Below are positions 33,615 through 41,409 of a stretch of 50,398 nucleotides of DNA, piece by piece. How positions within the stretch are numbered: position 1 is the stretch's first letter; each line of letters starts with the position of its first letter. A model generated the notes under the pieces. The model had not been told where the DNA came from. It ran no database searches and saw only the letters and a list, made by a program, of their open reading frames with translations. The position numbers and the translations under genes are program-made. The stretch comes from Blastocatellia bacterium (GTDB taxonomy: Bacteria > Acidobacteriota > Blastocatellia > Chloracidobacteriales > Chloracidobacteriaceae), in the NCBI GenBank assembly GCA_019695185.1, contig JAIBAN010000060.1, positions 1 to 50,398 of the forward strand, written 5' to 3'.

Positions 33615-33764
33615 GCTCCTCCAAATGGATTGGTTTAATGTTGGAAATAGAAATGACGGTGGCTTTAAGACTGACCGTGGGCCTTTTTATACGGCAGATT
33701 CAAACAGGGTGTTAGTAGGGAAAGTTGGGGTGCTGACCCTATCGAAAGTTAGGGAAGGGAAAAG

Positions 33765-33950
33765 AAGGTCTGGGGAGTCTGGGGAGTCTGGGGAGTCTTG
33801 GGAGTCTGGGGAGTCTTGGGAGTCTGGGGAGTCTGGGGAGTCTGGGGAGTCAAAACCAAGTGACAAGTGACAAGAACAAATCCTGTCACTGTTTACCTGT
33901 CACCGTTTACTTCTTCAGACTCCCAAGGCTCTCAAGACTCCCACGACTCT
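33765..33950. repeat. nested inverted array element (GGGAGTCTG family)
   Basis: Outer left arm 33765-33852 is GGGAGTCTG or GGGAGTCTT in nine copies. An inner GTGACAA array (33858-33873) and partial complements (CTGTCAC, 33883-33909) follow, then outer right arm 33919-33950 (GACTCCCAA). The right arm contains the stop codon of rnz. Same architecture as 49927-50086. Confidence 0.9.
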
Positions 33951-34888
33951 TATTCGGATTTGCGCCGGGGGATTTCGTGAGTGAGGAAATCAAAAGCCAT
34001 TTGGGTATGGGGAAACAGCCGTTGGGCTTCGGCCAGCAGGTCAGCCGGGGTAACCGGATTGCCCGGTGCATAGCGAGGGCTGAAATGGGTCAGGATTAAT
34101 TGTCTGACATTGGCTTCGCGGGCTGTCCGGGCAGCCATTTGGGTGGTTGAGTGCATTCCCCGGACCGCCAATTCCTCATCCTCGACTGCGTAGGTGGCTT
34201 CATGAATCAGCACATCCGCATTTTGAGCGAGTGCGACGGCTGTTTCCGTGTACATCGTATCGGTGCAATAAACCATTGAGCGCCCTTTTTCAGGCGGTTC
34301 GCAAAAATCCTTTCCATCAAAGGAACGTCCATCCGGGAGCGTGATGGTTTCTCCCCGTTTCAATCGCCCATACAATGGACCGGAAGGGATTCCCAATTCT
34401 TTCGCTTTTTCAACCTTGAAGCTGCCGGGACGGTCTTTTTCATCCACCCGGTACCCAAAGGCCGGAATCCGGTGCTTGAGCGGCCCGCAAGTCACCCGAT
34501 ATTCAGCGTCTTCATAAATTACCCCTGGTTGGATCCGGTGAATGGTAATCGGAAAGGACGTATGGGTCCGGGTCGTGCGCTCCATGCCGCGCAGGTATTC
34601 GGTCAATTCAGGCGGGCCGTAAATATCCACTGCCTGGAGGGTGGTCCGAAGTCCGGCACTGGCCAACAGTCCCATCAGTCCGAATGTATGGTCCCCATGC
34701 ATGTGGGTGATGAAAATCCGGGTCAGATTGCTCAGTTTGAGCTGGCTGCGCAAAAGCTGGTGCTGTGTTCCTTCGCCACAGTCAAACAACCACATTTCGG
34801 CACGCTGGGGCAATTGCAGGGCTACGCTGGAAACGTTGCGCTGATGGGTCGGAATACCGGAACTGGTGCCGAGAAATGTGATTTGCAT
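33950..34888 (-). CDS. rnz: ribonuclease Z
   Basis: A 312-residue metallo-beta-lactamase-fold nuclease. It begins MQITFLGTSSGIPTHQRN and has the zinc motif THMHGDHTFGL, the distal His in the VLIHEATY region, and QLILTHFSPRY. Length and motifs fit the RNase Z short form. It cleaves the 3' trailer of pre-tRNAs lacking CCA; with two tRNA-mimic RNAs in this window, it is a plausible processing enzyme for them (inference). The last codons and stop run into the GACTCCC array that follows. Confidence 0.93.
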   Translation of the reverse strand: MQITFLGTSSGIPTHQRNVSSVALQLPQRAEMWLFDCGEGTQHQLLRSQLKLSNLTRIFITHMHGDHTFGLMGLLASAGLRTTLQAVDIYGPPELTEYLRGMERTTRTHTSFPITIHRIQPGVIYEDAEYRVTCGPLKHRIPAFGYRVDEKDRPGSFKVEKAKELGIPSGPLYGRLKRGETITLPDGRSFDGKDFCEPPEKGRSMVYCTDTMYTETAVALAQNADVLIHEATYAVEDEELAVRGMHSTTQMAARTAREANVRQLILTHFSPRYAPGNPVTPADLLAEAQRLFPHTQMAFDFLTHEIPRRKSE

Positions 34889-34900
34889 ACAGACTAAGGG

Positions 34901-35017
34901 GTCCGGGTTCCGGGTTCCGGGTTCCGGGTTATAAGAAATTTAAGAGACGGCTGTTGATAATCAGACCAAGCTGGGAAGACCAATGCTTCCAAAGATTCGG
35001 AAACCCGGAACCCGGCA
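34901..35017. repeat. inverted pair of CGGGTTC arrays
   Basis: Left arm 34901-34930 (CGGGTTC in tandem, four copies), right arm 35000-35017 (CCCGGAA complement). It lies between atpC and rnz, upstream of the rnz start. Confidence 0.85.
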
Positions 35018-35023
35018 ATGAGA

Positions 35024-35061
35024 AAGCCGTGCAAGCCTCAAAAGAAACCTGCACGGCTTTC
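35024..35061 (-). terminator. hairpin terminator downstream of atpC
   Basis: Arms AAAGCCGTGCA and TGCACGGCTTT form an 11-bp stem with a 16-base loop, 25 bases past the atpC stop. In the minus direction the stem itself ends in TTT, followed by C-rich sequence. Confidence 0.55.
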
Positions 35062-35085
35062 ATACTGAAAAACAGGCAGGGAGCT

Positions 35086-35508
35086 TTACCGCCGTCCGAA
35101 GCGTTCGGCTGCCTGTACCCGAACCATGGCGCTGTCAAGTTCGGCCAAGGCCAGGGCCACATCCACCGTCGGGTCTTTTTCGGCACTTTTGAGGGTGCGT
35201 TCAGCTTCCTGCAAGGCGGTTTTGGCTTTGGCAAGGTCAATTTCTTCGGGTTTTTCAGCCCGTTCGGCCAGGACGGTCACTTTGTCCGGCATGACTTCGA
35301 CAAAACCCTGGCTGACCACGGCAAAGCCCTGCTCGCTACCATTGCGATAGCTGACCAGGCCGGCAATGGCAAGCTGGGAAATGAGCGGTGTGTGACCGGG
35401 AAGAATGCCGAGTTCTCCGCCGAGACCCGGCACGGTGATTTCATCGGCTTCCTGTTTGAGCAGGAGCCGTTCGGGTGTCACGATTTCCAATGTCAGGCGA
35501 TTCGCCAT
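35086..35508 (-). CDS. atpC: F1F0 ATP synthase epsilon subunit
   Basis: A 140-residue subunit with the N-terminal beta-sandwich (RLTLEIVTPERLLLKQEADEITVPG, GELGILPGHTPLISQL) and a C-terminal two-helix part (DLAKAKTALQEAERTL, VALALAELDSAMVRVQAAERFG). Epsilon links the gamma shaft to the c-ring and limits ATP hydrolysis. It usually follows atpD; here no atpD lies upstream (the next gene is an oxidoreductase), so atpC is detached from its operon. A hairpin follows the stop. Confidence 0.93.
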   Translation of the reverse strand: MANRLTLEIVTPERLLLKQEADEITVPGLGGELGILPGHTPLISQLAIAGLVSYRNGSEQGFAVVSQGFVEVMPDKVTVLAERAEKPEEIDLAKAKTALQEAERTLKSAEKDPTVDVALALAELDSAMVRVQAAERFGRR

Positions 35509-35633
35509 AGGTTATGAGTCCACATCCAGAAAAATAGGGATAAAAAATGACCCGCAACCATACCAAGGTTGCCCAAACGGATTCAAGTCATTTTTCATTT
35601 CACGAGCCAGTGGAAAGAGGAGGTGCGCAAAAT

Positions 35634-36281
35634 TTACCGGCGCAACATGGCCCAGACGAATCCGGCCCCAAGGCCCTGGACACGAGCCATTTTAATCCAG
35701 AGCAGGGTCATGTGTTCCAGATGCAGGCTCATGGAAATGTTGCCGGTATCCACCGGTTCCCAGCCAAGTTGACGACATAAGTCGCTCACCGTATGTTTGG
35801 CTGAAGCATCGTTTCCAGCCACAAGCATGGCGGGTTTCAATGCGCCATAACCCGGATACACACTGTTTTCAAAGTTTTCAAAGCCGTAGATGGTAAAGGC
35901 TTTGACCACAAGTGCATCCGGAATCAGGTTTTGCAAAAACTCACCGCCTGAAAGTGTGTTGTTGAGTCCGTGGGACAGACCTGGACCAACCGGATTGGTA
36001 CAATCCACCACAATTTTTCCACTGAGTGAACCGGCGCTGAGGAGTGCCGCTTCCGCCGCCGGAAAAGGCGTTGCCAAAAAGACAATATCGGCTGCGGTGA
36101 CCGCTTCAGTAAGAGGGCGGGCGGTCAGCTTGGGGTTGCGTTCCAGCGCTGTCCGCACGGTGGCAGAGGTAAGGTCGCGGGCGGCAATCGTGACCGCATG
36201 CCCCAGGTTGACGAGCTTATCAGCCAGAGCAAACCCGACGTTGCCAATACCAAGAAAGGTGATTTTTTGAACGGTATTCAT
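35634..36281 (-). CDS. NAD(P)-binding oxidoreductase (F420/NADP-reductase-like)
   Basis: A 215-residue Rossmann-fold protein of the F420-dependent NADP oxidoreductase family. The dinucleotide loop is FLGIGNVGFALADKL, followed by DIVFLATPFPAAEAAL and VVDCTNPVGPG, then LVVKAFTIYGFENFENS and MLVAGNDASAK. Members without F420 use NADPH for small-molecule reduction; substrate unknown. The gene is divergent from an HxlR regulator, a common arrangement in which HxlR controls the neighbouring oxidoreductase. Confidence 0.82.
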   Translation of the reverse strand: MNTVQKITFLGIGNVGFALADKLVNLGHAVTIAARDLTSATVRTALERNPKLTARPLTEAVTAADIVFLATPFPAAEAALLSAGSLSGKIVVDCTNPVGPGLSHGLNNTLSGGEFLQNLIPDALVVKAFTIYGFENFENSVYPGYGALKPAMLVAGNDASAKHTVSDLCRQLGWEPVDTGNISMSLHLEHMTLLWIKMARVQGLGAGFVWAMLRR

Positions 36282-36412
36282 GGGATGTTCCTCCGGAAGT
36301 TACGGAAAAAGAAAAAGTTCGTGTCTGGAGGAGGTATAGGGAAACATGCTACAAACGACAATACGCACTTTCCTGCCAGATACTTACCTTGGGGAAAGCG
36401 GTTGGGAGTCTG

Positions 36413-36793
36413 ATGCCGTCCTTTCGATTTCGCGGAAAACGCTATCACAACCCGGTGGAACTGGCCCTCGACATTATCGGGGGCAAGTGGAAGATGCCGA
36501 TTTTATGGCGGCTCAAGGACCGTACCTGCCGTTATGGCGAATTAAAACGCAGCCTGACCGCCACCAGCCATAAGGTTTTGGCCGAACAACTGCGCGAACT
36601 TGAGCGGGACGGTCTGGTGGAGCGACGGGTCTTTGCCCAGATTCCGCCCAAAGTCGAGTATTCCATCACGGAGCTGGGGCGGAGCGTCATCCCGCTCATC
36701 GAAGAGTTGCGGTTGTGGGGGAGTCGGTTTCGCGCTGTAAGCAGTGACAGTGGCGGGGTTTTGGCACCGGATACGGACCCTGAATCAGCCTGA
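36413..36793 (+). CDS. HxlR-family winged-helix transcriptional regulator
   Basis: A 126-residue regulator with the HxlR core: NPVELALDIIGGKWKMPILWRLKDRTCRYGEL, then LTATSHKVLAEQLRELERDGLVERRVF and PPKVEYSITELGRSVIPLIEEL. Such proteins usually sense reactive aldehydes, quinones or disulphide stress. It lies back to back with the oxidoreductase gene, so the 131-base space 36282-36412 probably carries shared promoters and an operator. ATG 36413 fits the family start better than the upstream TTG at 36389. Confidence 0.87.
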   Translation: MPSFRFRGKRYHNPVELALDIIGGKWKMPILWRLKDRTCRYGELKRSLTATSHKVLAEQLRELERDGLVERRVFAQIPPKVEYSITELGRSVIPLIEELRLWGSRFRAVSSDSGGVLAPDTDPESA

Positions 36794-36910
36794 CATCGGC
36801 CCTTGGCTGAGGTTGGTGAAATGTCATTTGGCGATTGACAGAAACCCACGGAATTTGTAACCATCGCTTTTCTTTAAGTCCCTGCACTCCTCATTCCACC
36901 TTCAGGTTTT

Positions 36911-37513
36911 ATGACCCACAAACAACCGACGGTCTTGTCCCGTGTTGGCAGCACAGAGTGTTTACTTGGCGATGAAACCGTAACCATCCAATCCGAAACT
37001 GGCGCGCATCGGGTTCTTTCCCTTTCCCTGTTATTTGCCGAGCAGTTGGCTTTGCATCGGGTTCGGCATTTTCAAGCCGGAGGGAAGACAGAATTGATCT
37101 ACAAGCCCACGCTGCATGCCCTGGCGGTTGATATGCGGGAACAAAAACCGGTGTGGAAACCGGTTCGATATCTGTTTCAACGCCCCTATGAAGGACGTTT
37201 GATTGAAGTCCGAACCAATGACAGCCGCAGCGTAACCGTGACGGAACAACATCCGATGCTGGTTTTTGAGGGAGGTCAGTTAAAAATCCGACCGGCTGCC
37301 GAATTGCGGCCCGGTGACCGGATTCCACTGTATTGGCAGGGAACGGTGGCGACCATTCCGGTGAAAATCACTGACGCGCGCCACGCTGCGACCACGGTTT
37401 ATTCGATGGAAGTGGATGAGGCACATACATTTGCCACATCTTTTGGTATTTACGTTCATAACTGTATCCCGTTCAGGGTTCAGGGTTCAGGGTTCGGGGT
37501 TCAGGGTTTCTGA
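36911..37513 (+). CDS. orphan mini-intein (Hint domain) with very short exteins
   Basis: A 200-residue protein that is almost entirely one Hint/intein domain. Block A begins at Cys17 (CLLGDETVTI). Block B is RSVTVTEQHPMLVF with the TxxH pair. Blocks F and G are VYSMEVDEAHTFATSFGIYVHNC with His183, Asn184 and +1 Cys185. The intein (residues 17-184, 168 aa) has no homing endonuclease. All splicing residues are present, so it could splice, joining 16 residues on either side; yet neither flank looks like a host protein. The C-extein after Cys185 is IPFRVQGSGFGVQGF, translated from a GGGTTCA array that also gives the stop. It may be the relic of a split host gene or a stand-alone Hint protein. Confidence 0.75.
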   Translation: MTHKQPTVLSRVGSTECLLGDETVTIQSETGAHRVLSLSLLFAEQLALHRVRHFQAGGKTELIYKPTLHALAVDMREQKPVWKPVRYLFQRPYEGRLIEVRTNDSRSVTVTEQHPMLVFEGGQLKIRPAAELRPGDRIPLYWQGTVATIPVKITDARHAATTVYSMEVDEAHTFATSFGIYVHNCIPFRVQGSGFGVQGF

Positions 37514-37609
37514 GCTTTGGGATTTTGGATTGTTGAACAATAATGGTTCCAGTGCAGGATTGAATAACCCTGAACCCTGAACCCTGAACCCTGAACCCTG
37601 AACCCTGAA
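37470..37609. repeat. inverted pair of GGGTTCA arrays between intein and ugd
   Basis: Left arm 37470-37509 is read as the C-terminal codons and stop of the intein gene. Right arm 37567-37609 (CCTGAAC, six copies) ends 6 bases before the ugd start codon, leaving no clear ribosome binding site. Core about 57 bases. Confidence 0.92.
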
Positions 37610-37615
37610 TTGCTT

Positions 37616-38920
37616 ATGCACATTGCCATTATTGGAACCGGATATGTCGGACTGGTGACCGGCGCTTGTTTTGCGGAATTTGGCGTCAACGTGACCTGTG
37701 TGGACATTGACGAAGCAAAAATTGCCGCTTTGAATGAAGGTCGGGTGCCGATTTATGAGCCCGGCTTGAACGATCTGATTGAAAAAAATCTGCGCGCCAA
37801 ACGGATTCAGTTTACGACGAACCTGCGTCAGGCTATCGAGCGCTCGTTGGTCATTTTCATTGCTGTGGGAACCCCGCCCAAGCCGGATGGCAGCCCTGAC
37901 CTGTCCCAGGTCGAACAAGTGGCTTTGCAAATTGCCCCTTCCATCAACAGCTATAAAGTCATTGTCACGAAAAGCACCGTCCCGACCGGGACCGGACAAC
38001 TGATTCGCCGGGTCATTTCCGAAAATGCTCCTGAAGGTCAACGCTTCAGTGTGGCTTCCAATCCGGAGTTTTTGCGCGAAGGCGATGCCATTAACGACTT
38101 TCTGCATCCGGAACGGGTGGTGCTGGGAAGTCACGACCCCGAAGCCTTGGCCATTTTGCAGGATATCTATAGCCCGCTCAGTCAGGTTGGGGTGCCGATT
38201 GTGGTGACCGAGCTTGAAACCGCTGAGTTGATTAAGTACGCCTCCAATGCCTTTTTAGCCACTAAAATCTCTTTTATCAATGAGATGGCCAACCTTTGCG
38301 ATGTGCTGGGCTGTGATGTGCAGGATGTCGCCCGTGGTATGGGACTCGACAGCCGGATTGGCAACAAGTTTTTGTATCCGGGACCGGGCTACGGCGGTTC
38401 CTGCTTCCCCAAAGACACCCAGGCATTGGTACATCTGGCCAATAGCTGTGGCTATGACTTGAAAATCGTCAAATCAGTGGTTGACGTTAATGAACGGCAA
38501 CGGACGGTTGCCATGGACAAGATTTACTCCTTGCTGGGGGAAAATCCGGAAGGAAAAGTCGCCGGGGTGCTGGGATTGGCTTTCAAGCCCGAAACCAATG
38601 ATTTACGGGAATCTCCGGCCATGTTCGTCGTGACTGAATTACTGGCCAAGGGGATCAAAGTCCGGGCGGCTGACCCGGTGGCGATTCCTGAAGCCCGGAT
38701 GCTGCTCAACGGGGTGGAGTTTTTCGAAGACCCTTATGAAACTGCCACTGGATGCGACATTTTGATACTGGCTACCGAATGGAACATTTATCGCAAACTG
38801 GAGCTTGACCGGTTGCGACAGGTGATGCGTACCTCCCTGATTGCCGATCTGCGCAATATATACGACCCCAAAACCGTCAAAAAATTCGGCTTTTCCTATC
38901 GCGGAATCGGACGACGCTAG
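37616..38920 (+). CDS. ugd: UDP-glucose 6-dehydrogenase
   Basis: A 434-residue NAD-dependent enzyme converting UDP-glucose to UDP-glucuronate for exopolysaccharide or LPS sugars. The dinucleotide motif is MHIAIIGTGYVGLVTGACFA. Next come VGTPPKPDGSPDLSQVE, VTKSTVPTGTG, SNPEFLREGDAINDF, NAFLATKISFINEMANLC, the catalytic Cys263 in GPGYGGSCFPKDT, and the C-terminal GLAFKPETNDLRESPA. Lengths and motifs are complete. The heptamer array directly abuts the start codon; an alternative TTG lies two codons earlier at 37610. No polysaccharide genes are adjacent. Confidence 0.94.
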   Translation: MHIAIIGTGYVGLVTGACFAEFGVNVTCVDIDEAKIAALNEGRVPIYEPGLNDLIEKNLRAKRIQFTTNLRQAIERSLVIFIAVGTPPKPDGSPDLSQVEQVALQIAPSINSYKVIVTKSTVPTGTGQLIRRVISENAPEGQRFSVASNPEFLREGDAINDFLHPERVVLGSHDPEALAILQDIYSPLSQVGVPIVVTELETAELIKYASNAFLATKISFINEMANLCDVLGCDVQDVARGMGLDSRIGNKFLYPGPGYGGSCFPKDTQALVHLANSCGYDLKIVKSVVDVNERQRTVAMDKIYSLLGENPEGKVAGVLGLAFKPETNDLRESPAMFVVTELLAKGIKVRAADPVAIPEARMLLNGVEFFEDPYETATGCDILILATEWNIYRKLELDRLRQVMRTSLIADLRNIYDPKTVKKFGFSYRGIGRR

Positions 38921-38921
38921 G

Positions 38922-39036
38922 CCATTTACCATTTGCCCTTTACCATTTGTCATTTGCGAAACCCCGTTCACCTCCAACAGGTCCCCCAATCCAAGGGTAA
39001 AGTGAGAATGGGCAATGGCAAATGGCAAATGGGCAA
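38922..39036. repeat. inverted pair of GGCAAAT / ATTTGCC arrays
   Basis: Left arm 38922-38958 (CATTTACC, ATTTGCC, ATTTGTC), right arm 39008-39036 (GGCAAAT in tandem). It starts immediately after the ugd stop codon. The following stretch to 39369 contains no recognisable gene and should hold the promoter of the FHA-protease gene. Confidence 0.85.
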
Positions 39037-39369
39037 AGACAAATCTCCCACCTGTTTTCCAAACCATGTTGAAACCCTTCCCTTTTTTGTGGAACATTAC
39101 TTGCGTCTACCATTGATGTCGTACCTGAAAATTTTCCGGCAAGTTCAAGGTTGAAAGAATAACCGTCTGGTTGTTGGGTAAATTCCTTTTATTTTGAACC
39201 TGAAACACAAAAGTAAGCGTGTTCCGGCTTTCACAGGACGGCAAACTGGCGTATTTTTATATCCTTTTTGAAAATATTTGTATCGTGTGTGGCCTGTTGG
39301 CAAATGTGTTTGTCACTTTGTGTACAGGTTCGCCGGTCCCAGAATTTAACAAGGTTTTGAAGTTCCGTC

Positions 39370-40947
39370 ATGGCAAGCCTGATGGTCGTTCATCTCACCG
39401 GAGACGAACGCGGAAAAACATTCATTTTTGACCAGGAAGCCATCACACTTGGCCCTGACCGCGAGTGTGACATTCCGCTGGATATTCCCCCTTCACCCAA
39501 TGGCACCGGGGAAGCAGCCCGCCATATCGTGGCGGAAATCTACCGCAAGCGGAATAATTTCGACCTCTTTTTCCGCGACTACGACCATTATTCACTTCTA
39601 ATCAATCGCAAACCATACAAGCAGGAAGACCGTTTAACCCCGATTCCTCTTTCGGATGGCGATTTGTTGTCGGTGCAGGCAGTGACGACGACGGAGTTGC
39701 ATATGCCTTCGGAATTGTTGGTTCATGTGGTGCAGGAATTGGAGGAAACGCGGACCGGTGTGCGCAATACCCGGTTGCAGTTTCCCGAAGTGGACCGGGG
39801 TGGCCGCATTCACCCGCGCACGGCTTCCCGCTTTGCCAAAGAGCTGATTCTGGCACTGTATGCCGAGATTCCTCCCTGGGCACGGGTGATTGCCGTCCTG
39901 CTGACAATTGTGATTCCACTTTGCATATTGATTTCGACCGGGGTCGTTTTTTATGGAATCTTTCAGTACAACACCATCTTAAACCGGTATAGTAAACTTA
40001 GTGCTGGCGCGGAAGCCCAGATTGATGAACAGCTACGAAAGATTGAAGCCCTCGCAAAAGAAAACCAGAAATTGAGAGAGTCGGTTTATTTTGGGCAGTC
40101 AGTTGCTGGGAAATACAGTGGTGGTGTTTGTTTGATCCAGGGGGTGTATACCTATACCAACAAACAAACAAACCAGCCACTCCGCTACATTGACCGGAGT
40201 TTCAATCAGGGCATGGCGATTGGACCGGATGGAACCTTGCAGGTCAGTTTTGAAGGAACCGGTGATATTTACTATGAAGAGTTCACCGGGACCGGATTTC
40301 TCATTGCGGAAGGGAGTTTATTGACCAATCGTCATGTGGTTCAGCCCTGGTGGCAGGATCAAAATGACCAGGTTATCATCAACAGCCTGGGCGGCAAACC
40401 GTTGATCAAGGAGCTTTATGCTTTCTTCCCCGCCTTCAATCATCGCTTTGACCTGTCGGTAACCAAAACTTCAACCGATAATGATATTGCCTTGTGCAGT
40501 TTTGACCAGGGTGATTACAACCTCCCTGAGTTGCCCTTGGAAGACGCCAAAGATAGCCGGGATAATACCGGCCAACCGATTGTGTTGTTAGGGTACCCCA
40601 CCGGAGTGGATGGCATTATCGAAATGCAGCCGGATGAAAAATCCAAACAGGACCTGCGCAGCCGGGTCAGATTGTCAGAGCGGGCGCAGGAGCTTGCCCG
40701 CCGGGGTGCCATCAGTCCTTCGGCCACCCAAGGACATATTACCCGGTTCATTGCCGGGCGGATTGTGCATGATGCGGCAACCACTGATGGAGGGTCCGGC
40801 AGTCCGATTTTCAATATTGAAGGAAAAGTGGTGGGTATCAATGCCCAAATCATGGTGGATGAATCCGGTCGCGCCATTCAGGGGTCAAACCTGGGGGTTC
40901 CGATTCGTGCCGCTTTTGAGTTAATCAAAGCTGCGGAAGAAAAATAA
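39370..40947 (+). CDS. FHA domain, TM helix and trypsin-like serine protease fusion
   Basis: A 525-residue membrane protein. An N-terminal FHA-like domain (about 5-115; ITLGPDRECDIPLD, then ARHIVAEI and LLINRKPYKQ) would bind phosphothreonine in the cytosol. One membrane helix at about 178-203 (VIAVLLTIVIPLCILISTGVVFYG) and a coiled segment (LSAGAEAQIDEQLRKIEALAKENQKL) follow. The C-terminal half is an S1-type protease with His322 (LLTNRHVV), Asp372 (TDNDIALC) and Ser476 (TDGGSGSPIFN), a complete triad, expected outside the inner membrane. With the Ser/Thr kinases of this window, this suggests that phosphorylation inside controls proteolysis outside; that link is inferred. Confidence 0.85.
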   Translation: MASLMVVHLTGDERGKTFIFDQEAITLGPDRECDIPLDIPPSPNGTGEAARHIVAEIYRKRNNFDLFFRDYDHYSLLINRKPYKQEDRLTPIPLSDGDLLSVQAVTTTELHMPSELLVHVVQELEETRTGVRNTRLQFPEVDRGGRIHPRTASRFAKELILALYAEIPPWARVIAVLLTIVIPLCILISTGVVFYGIFQYNTILNRYSKLSAGAEAQIDEQLRKIEALAKENQKLRESVYFGQSVAGKYSGGVCLIQGVYTYTNKQTNQPLRYIDRSFNQGMAIGPDGTLQVSFEGTGDIYYEEFTGTGFLIAEGSLLTNRHVVQPWWQDQNDQVIINSLGGKPLIKELYAFFPAFNHRFDLSVTKTSTDNDIALCSFDQGDYNLPELPLEDAKDSRDNTGQPIVLLGYPTGVDGIIEMQPDEKSKQDLRSRVRLSERAQELARRGAISPSATQGHITRFIAGRIVHDAATTDGGSGSPIFNIEGKVVGINAQIMVDESGRAIQGSNLGVPIRAAFELIKAAEEK

Positions 40948-41409
40948 ACCTCAATCAAATCATTAATTCTTTTGTTGTTAGGAAAGACAGTGGGGGCTGG
41001 CAAGGATTTCTGGGTGCCCTCCTTTCATCCTGCTCGGGTGAATCCCGATTTCCCTCACTTTGGGGCGATCATCAGGCTCTCCGTGATGAGTGGTCCTACC
41101 TCTTTTTTTCTCACAAGTGACTATTAAATCTATTTCGGACACAACCTCCAATCACAGGATTCGAAGAGGACTCACAGACAAGCTATGACACTCCAGTCAT
41201 TGGCTGGGCTGACATTCCCAACGGTTCTGAAAAAGGTTTTTCCAACCTCCGGAAAATAAGTTTTGCGCTCCTGCATCCTCAACTTCAACGAAACTTCGTT
41301 CCTTAACCAGACGTTTGCCGGACTTCCACATAACGATTTCCCCTACCACATCAAACAGAAGCACGAATCTTTGCGGGATTTTTCTCCCGTTTCAGGAACC
41401 CTTTGAATC
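40948..41409. other. 462-base gap without recognised features
   Basis: No open frame with recognisable similarity, no heptamer array and no clear hairpin were found, which is unusual for a gap of this size in this window. It must contain the promoter of the hydrolase gene that follows. Confidence 0.5.

Noticed and set aside
33583..33870. Open frame coding for GESGESWESGES repeats
   Set aside because: It is a translated GGGAGTCTG array antisense to a kinase promoter region, with no ribosome binding site.
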